A program made the position numbers and the translations under genes. A DNA stretch of 6,550 nt from JAZGAE01 sp036475545. GTDB taxonomy: Bacteria; Pseudomonadota; Alphaproteobacteria; DATDPM01. Location of the stretch: contig JAZGAE010000086.1 in assembly GCA_036475545.1 (NCBI GenBank), positions 1 to 6,550 on the forward strand, read 5' to 3'. Positions 4,223 through 6,550 of this stretch are shown piece after piece. The notes below the pieces were generated by a model, which worked only from the letters and a program-made list of their open reading frames with translations, was not told where the DNA came from and did no database searches. The stretch's first letter is position 1. Every line of letters starts with the position of its first letter.

Positions 4223-4997
4223 ACTCGTAGGCCTCGTCGACCGAGTCCGTGCGGTGCATCAGTCTCAAGTCTTGCCGGTCGATGGTGCCGTACCTCACCA
4301 GCGCGTCGAAGTCGATCACCTCGTCCCAGTACTTCGTCCCGAACAGCACCATCGGCAGGGCCTTGCGCATCTTGCGAGTCTGCTGGAGGGTCAAGAGCTC
4401 GAACAGCTCGTCGAGCGTCCCGAACCCCCCCGGAAAGAACACCACCGCCTTCGCCAGATAGGCGAACCAGAACTTGCGCATGAAGAAGTAGTGAAAAAAG
4501 AAGGAGAGCTCCCGGGTGACGAAGGAGTTTTCGACCTCGTCCACCGGGATCGAGATGCTCAACCCGACGTTCATGCCCTTGGCCTCGGAGGCGCCCCGGT
4601 TGGCCGCCTCCATGATTCCGGGCCCACCGCCGGTGCAGACGACGAAACGGCGCTCCTCGTGGTCCAGCCCCTTGGACCACTCGGTGAGCCGCCGCGCAAG
4701 CTCGCGGGCGGCCTCGTAATACGTCGACAATTCCAGGTCCGTCCGCGCCCGCTCGAGATCGCCGCCGCCCTGCTCGGCCGCCTTGAGGTCCCTTTCGGCC
4801 TGCTCGGCCGACAGGATGCGGGCCGAGCCCATGAAGACGATGGTGTCGTCCACCTGGTAGTGCCCCAGTCGGCTCAACGGCTCCAGATACTCCGACAGGA
4901 TGCGGAGCGCCCGCGCGTCCCGGCTGGCCAGAAATTTAGCGTTCTGATAGGCGTGCTCGCGACGGCTCGATTTGTTGGTCATGGTTGCCCGATCCAT
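4167..4997 (-). CDS. LOG-family Rossmann-fold nucleotide-binding protein (TIGR00730-like)
   Basis: This family cleaves the N-glycosidic bond of nucleoside 5'-monophosphates. Plant and some bacterial members release cytokinins, and others act as general nucleotide nucleosidases. From the ATG at 4997 (276 residues), the nucleotide-binding motif GGGPGIMEAANRGA is at 123-136 and the signature PGGFGTLDE at 189-197. Both are intact, and they are followed by FELLTLQQTRK and PMVLFGTKYWD. The extended form with SFFFHYFFMRKFWFAYLAKA before the signature marks the larger bacterial subtype, with an N-terminal extension of about 50 residues beyond short LOG proteins. Starts at 4997 and 4982 are both possible; neither has a clear ribosome site. 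Older databases often call such proteins lysine decarboxylases, which is not supported. It looks like a resident chromosomal gene, with its 3' end meeting the phage-derived gene. The exact substrate cannot be read from sequence. Confidence 0.9.
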   Translation of the reverse strand: MDRATMTNKSSRREHAYQNAKFLASRDARALRILSEYLEPLSRLGHYQVDDTIVFMGSARILSAEQAERDLKAAEQGGGDLERARTDLELSTYYEAARELARRLTEWSKGLDHEERRFVVCTGGGPGIMEAANRGASEAKGMNVGLSISIPVDEVENSFVTRELSFFFHYFFMRKFWFAYLAKAVVFFPGGFGTLDELFELLTLQQTRKMRKALPMVLFGTKYWDEVIDFDALVRYGTIDRQDLRLMHRTDSVDEAYEFIVGVLAEYALGAPGAVL

Positions 4998-5277
4998 TTA
5001 GCGGTTCATCGAGGCACGGCGGCTCCCGGCTGATGTTCCATCTTTCGTGCCGCTGTGACGGACCATGTTCGGCCCGAGGGCCCCTGTGCCCAATGGGTTG
5101 CGATCGCCCCGAGCCCTCGACCCCGCTTCATCCAAGACCATCGGCCATCGTTGGTTAAGGCGCCCCTAACGGGCCCCAGGCGATAACGAACGCCCGGCCC
5201 CCGACCTTCGCGCTGCCGGTCTGACCCCGCCGGTTGGCCCACGGTTTCGTGAGTCATGGCCTTCCTGGCTCGCCCTC
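4998..5277. other. Intergenic region between the LOG and SixA-like genes
   Basis: About 280 bp lie between two minus-strand genes. I find no convincing promoter, terminator or small gene. A weak inverted repeat with arms GTTAAGG and CCCCTAAC (5154-5170) has no T-run. The gap makes co-transcription of the two genes uncertain. Confidence 0.45.
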
Positions 5278-5742
5278 TCAAGAGAACAGTTCGGGTCGTA
5301 GCATCCAGGCGACCCGCCAGCCGTCCGGATCGAGGCGCTCGAGGCACACCATGCTTCCCGGCTCGAAGGCCACGATGCTGCGCTCCTCCGCGCCTGCGAC
5401 GAGGCGCCCCGCGAACCTCTCCATGAAGGGCAGGTGGCCGATCAGCATCGCGTCTTGCTCCCAATCGGAAACCCGTTCGGCCATCGGCTCGACCGGGTCG
5501 TTGGGATTGAGCCCCGCGCGCGCCTCGCCGTCCTCATCCGGCATTACCGTTGCGGCAATGATCTCCGCCGTTTGTCGCGCCCTCGTCTTGCCGGAATGGA
5601 ACACCCGCGAGACCCGGATTCCGCGTTCGCCCAGGAACTCGGCGAGGCGCCGGGCATCCTCTCGTCCCTTCCCGCTCAAGGGCCGGTCCGGGTCGACGTC
5701 CTTGGGCAGCGCTTCGCAGTGCTGAACCAGGTAGAGCCGCAT
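5278..5742 (-). CDS. sixA: SixA-type phosphohistidine phosphatase (histidine phosphatase superfamily)
   Basis: SixA-like enzymes remove phosphate from histidine residues of phosphotransfer proteins by way of a phosphohistidine intermediate on the enzyme. The protein is 154 residues, the usual size of these minimal single-domain members. The catalytic His8 is in LVQHCEA at the N-terminus. DPDRPLSGKGREDA (17-30) and FHSGKTRARQTAEII (48-62) are family hallmarks, with Ser50 and Arg54 in the phosphate pocket. The second catalytic His103 is in MLIGHLPFMERF. The usual Arg-His-Gly triad reads Gln-His-Cys here. The start at 5742 follows GGAGAAGG and puts the first strand right at the N-terminus; an upstream in-frame GTG at 5772 is less likely. 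No signal peptide is visible, so it should be cytoplasmic. Its partner is not identifiable from this window. Confidence 0.85.
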   Translation of the reverse strand: MRLYLVQHCEALPKDVDPDRPLSGKGREDARRLAEFLGERGIRVSRVFHSGKTRARQTAEIIAATVMPDEDGEARAGLNPNDPVEPMAERVSDWEQDAMLIGHLPFMERFAGRLVAGAEERSIVAFEPGSMVCLERLDPDGWRVAWMLRPELFS

Positions 5743-6103
5743 GGGCCAAGGCCCTTCTCCGTCTCGATCCACCTCGCCCGCCCGATCCTAGCACCTCGGA
5801 GCTCGGCCCACATCACCCACCCGCACGGCCAAAGAGAGGGCGCGGTGGTCGGGGTCGGTGCCGACCCGCGGGGTCCGCCGAACGGCCGGGAAATCGCGCC
5901 GACCCGCCGCATCCTGCTGAGAGTCGCGTGCCGCTCATGGTATCGCTGCAGCCGCAGCGCGGCAGAGCCCGACGGTTGAACCCGGCACGCCAACCCCGTA
6001 ACGTCGGCTCATAAGATGGACTCATTCGAGAGAAATCGGATACGAGACCGCATTAGCCCCGCGGCCCGAGGCGCAGGCTGTGTGGAATTCAGGGAGAAAA
6101 ACG
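5743..6103. other. Divergent intergenic region between the SixA-like and Usp genes
   Basis: About 360 bp should hold promoters for both divergent genes. For the minus strand, TAGGAT (5790-5785) is a possible -10 box, with no good -35. For the plus strand a candidate is listed separately. Open frames here on both strands lack ribosome sites and family-like sequence. A small hairpin GCTGC-AGCC-GCAGC lies near 5945-5958. Confidence 0.45.
5976..6004 (+). promoter_or_regulatory. Candidate promoter of the universal stress gene
   Basis: TTGAAC (5976-5981), a 17-bp spacer, TAACGT (5999-6004). Each box matches four to five consensus bases at ideal spacing. It would give a leader of about 90 nt before the ATG at 6104. 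GC-rich hosts yield chance matches, so this is tentative. Confidence 0.35.
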
Positions 6104-6544
6104 ATGGCCGATTACCGCCTTATCCTGAGCCCGGTGGACTTTTCGGAAGCATCCGAGCACGCTTTTGAAACCGCCGTCGACCTCGCCGCCCGCTTCAAGG
6201 CCGAGGTGCGCGTCATTCACGTTTATCAGTTGCCGGCATCCATGCTTCCCGAAGGCGTTCTGGAAGGCCCCGGCGATCTCGAGGAAACGGTGCGCGGCCG
6301 CCTCCAGCAACAACTTGACGCGTTCGTCGAGCGGAACGCCTCGAGTGGCGTCAACGTCACCACCGGCCTGTGCGAAGGCGTACCCTACGTCGAAATTACG
6401 CGGGCGGCCCAGGATCTCGGCGCCGACATGATCGTCATCGGAACCCACGGCCGAACCGGTCTCGCCCACCTGTTGCTCGGCAGCGTCGCGGAGCGCGTGC
6501 TGCGCACCGCGGATATCCCGGTTCTCTCGGTTCGCGAACGCTAG
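6104..6544 (+). CDS. Universal stress protein, UspA family, ATP-binding type
   Basis: Usp proteins are small cytoplasmic alpha/beta proteins, often dimeric, that accumulate under stress and growth arrest. This one is a single-domain protein of 146 residues, the standard size. The N-terminal strand YRLILSPVDFSEASEHAF carries Asp12, which contacts the nucleotide in ATP-binding members. Near the C-terminus GTHGRTGLAHLLLGSVAERV (113-132) contains the complete G-2x-G-9x-G-S motif (G113, G116, G126, S127) that holds ATP phosphates. It therefore belongs to the ATP-binding class rather than the UspA class that lacks this motif. The ATG at 6104 follows AGGGAG (6091-6096); an in-frame upstream codon at 6080 has no ribosome site. 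It stands alone, divergent from the SixA-like gene, and no terminator is visible in the six bases left after its stop. Confidence 0.93.
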   Translation: MADYRLILSPVDFSEASEHAFETAVDLAARFKAEVRVIHVYQLPASMLPEGVLEGPGDLEETVRGRLQQQLDAFVERNASSGVNVTTGLCEGVPYVEITRAAQDLGADMIVIGTHGRTGLAHLLLGSVAERVLRTADIPVLSVRER

Positions 6545-6550
6545 CATCCC

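Noticed and set aside
4167..4997. Lysine decarboxylase annotation for the LOG-family protein
   Set aside because: The PGGxGTxxE motif belongs to LOG/nucleotide nucleosidase proteins. The decarboxylase name is a known historical mislabel and no pyridoxal-phosphate site is seen.
4995..5000. TAAATG on the minus strand as the -10 box for the LOG gene
   Set aside because: There is no -35 match at usable spacing, and it overlaps one of the possible start codons.
3687..5033. 448-codon plus-strand frame across the right-hand gene and antisense to LOG
   Set aside because: It is a GC-driven shadow. The frame from 3680 has the ribosome site, and the LOG motifs lie on the opposite strand.

Overview
The window is GC-rich bacterial DNA, most likely from a proteobacterium. 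It joins the immunity and early-control region of a temperate phage (about 1-4160) to a short run of ordinary chromosomal genes (about 4167-6544). The host class is inferred only from base composition, codon use and gene style. No marker gene here fixes the genus.

Phage part. A plus-strand CI-like repressor (XRE helix-turn-helix plus S24 self-cleaving domain, 2670-3311) is flanked on both sides by AT-rich control regions. On its left, a minus-strand operon starts with a small Cro-like protein (2215-2481). It continues, with two GTGA start/stop overlaps, into a 309-residue winged-helix protein (1289-2218) and a 258-residue protein I do not recognise (516-1292). Two hairpin terminators follow, and after a further gap comes the beginning of a terminase-small-subunit-like gene that leaves the window at base 1. 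On the right of the repressor, a second strong promoter drives a plus-strand 180-codon gene of unknown function (3680-4222). The order cro - operator - repressor - operator - gene matches the lambda immunity region (cro-OR-cI-OL-N), but the proteins on either side are not recognisable lambda proteins.

The clearest signal is in the control DNA. The region upstream of cro (read on the minus strand, 2540 to 2481) and the region upstream of the right-hand gene (plus strand, 3530-3589) are inverted copies of one promoter-operator module. By hand alignment 36 of 50 positions match. Each copy has a TTGAC(C/G) -35 box, a 17-bp spacer and a TATA-type -10 box. Each also has two 17-bp palindromic operators of the form (A/T)ATACG-N5-CGTAT(A/T), centred exactly 33 bp apart, with the proximal one centred 5 bp upstream of the -10 box. 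A fifth, weaker operator lies nearer the repressor gene. Repressor and Cro have almost the same recognition helix (SQPTVSRWE and SQPTVCRWE), as expected if both read these sites. The cro promoter is so close to the start codon that cro should be translated from a leaderless mRNA.

Chromosomal part. A LOG-family nucleotide-binding protein (4167-4997, minus), a SixA-type histidine phosphatase (5278-5742, minus) and a universal stress protein (6104-6544, plus) look like resident genes. The 3' end of the right-hand phage gene runs 56 bp into the 3' end of the LOG gene, so the phage/host junction is probably just before 4167. No integrase, tRNA or clear att repeat is visible, so how the element inserted cannot be told from this window.
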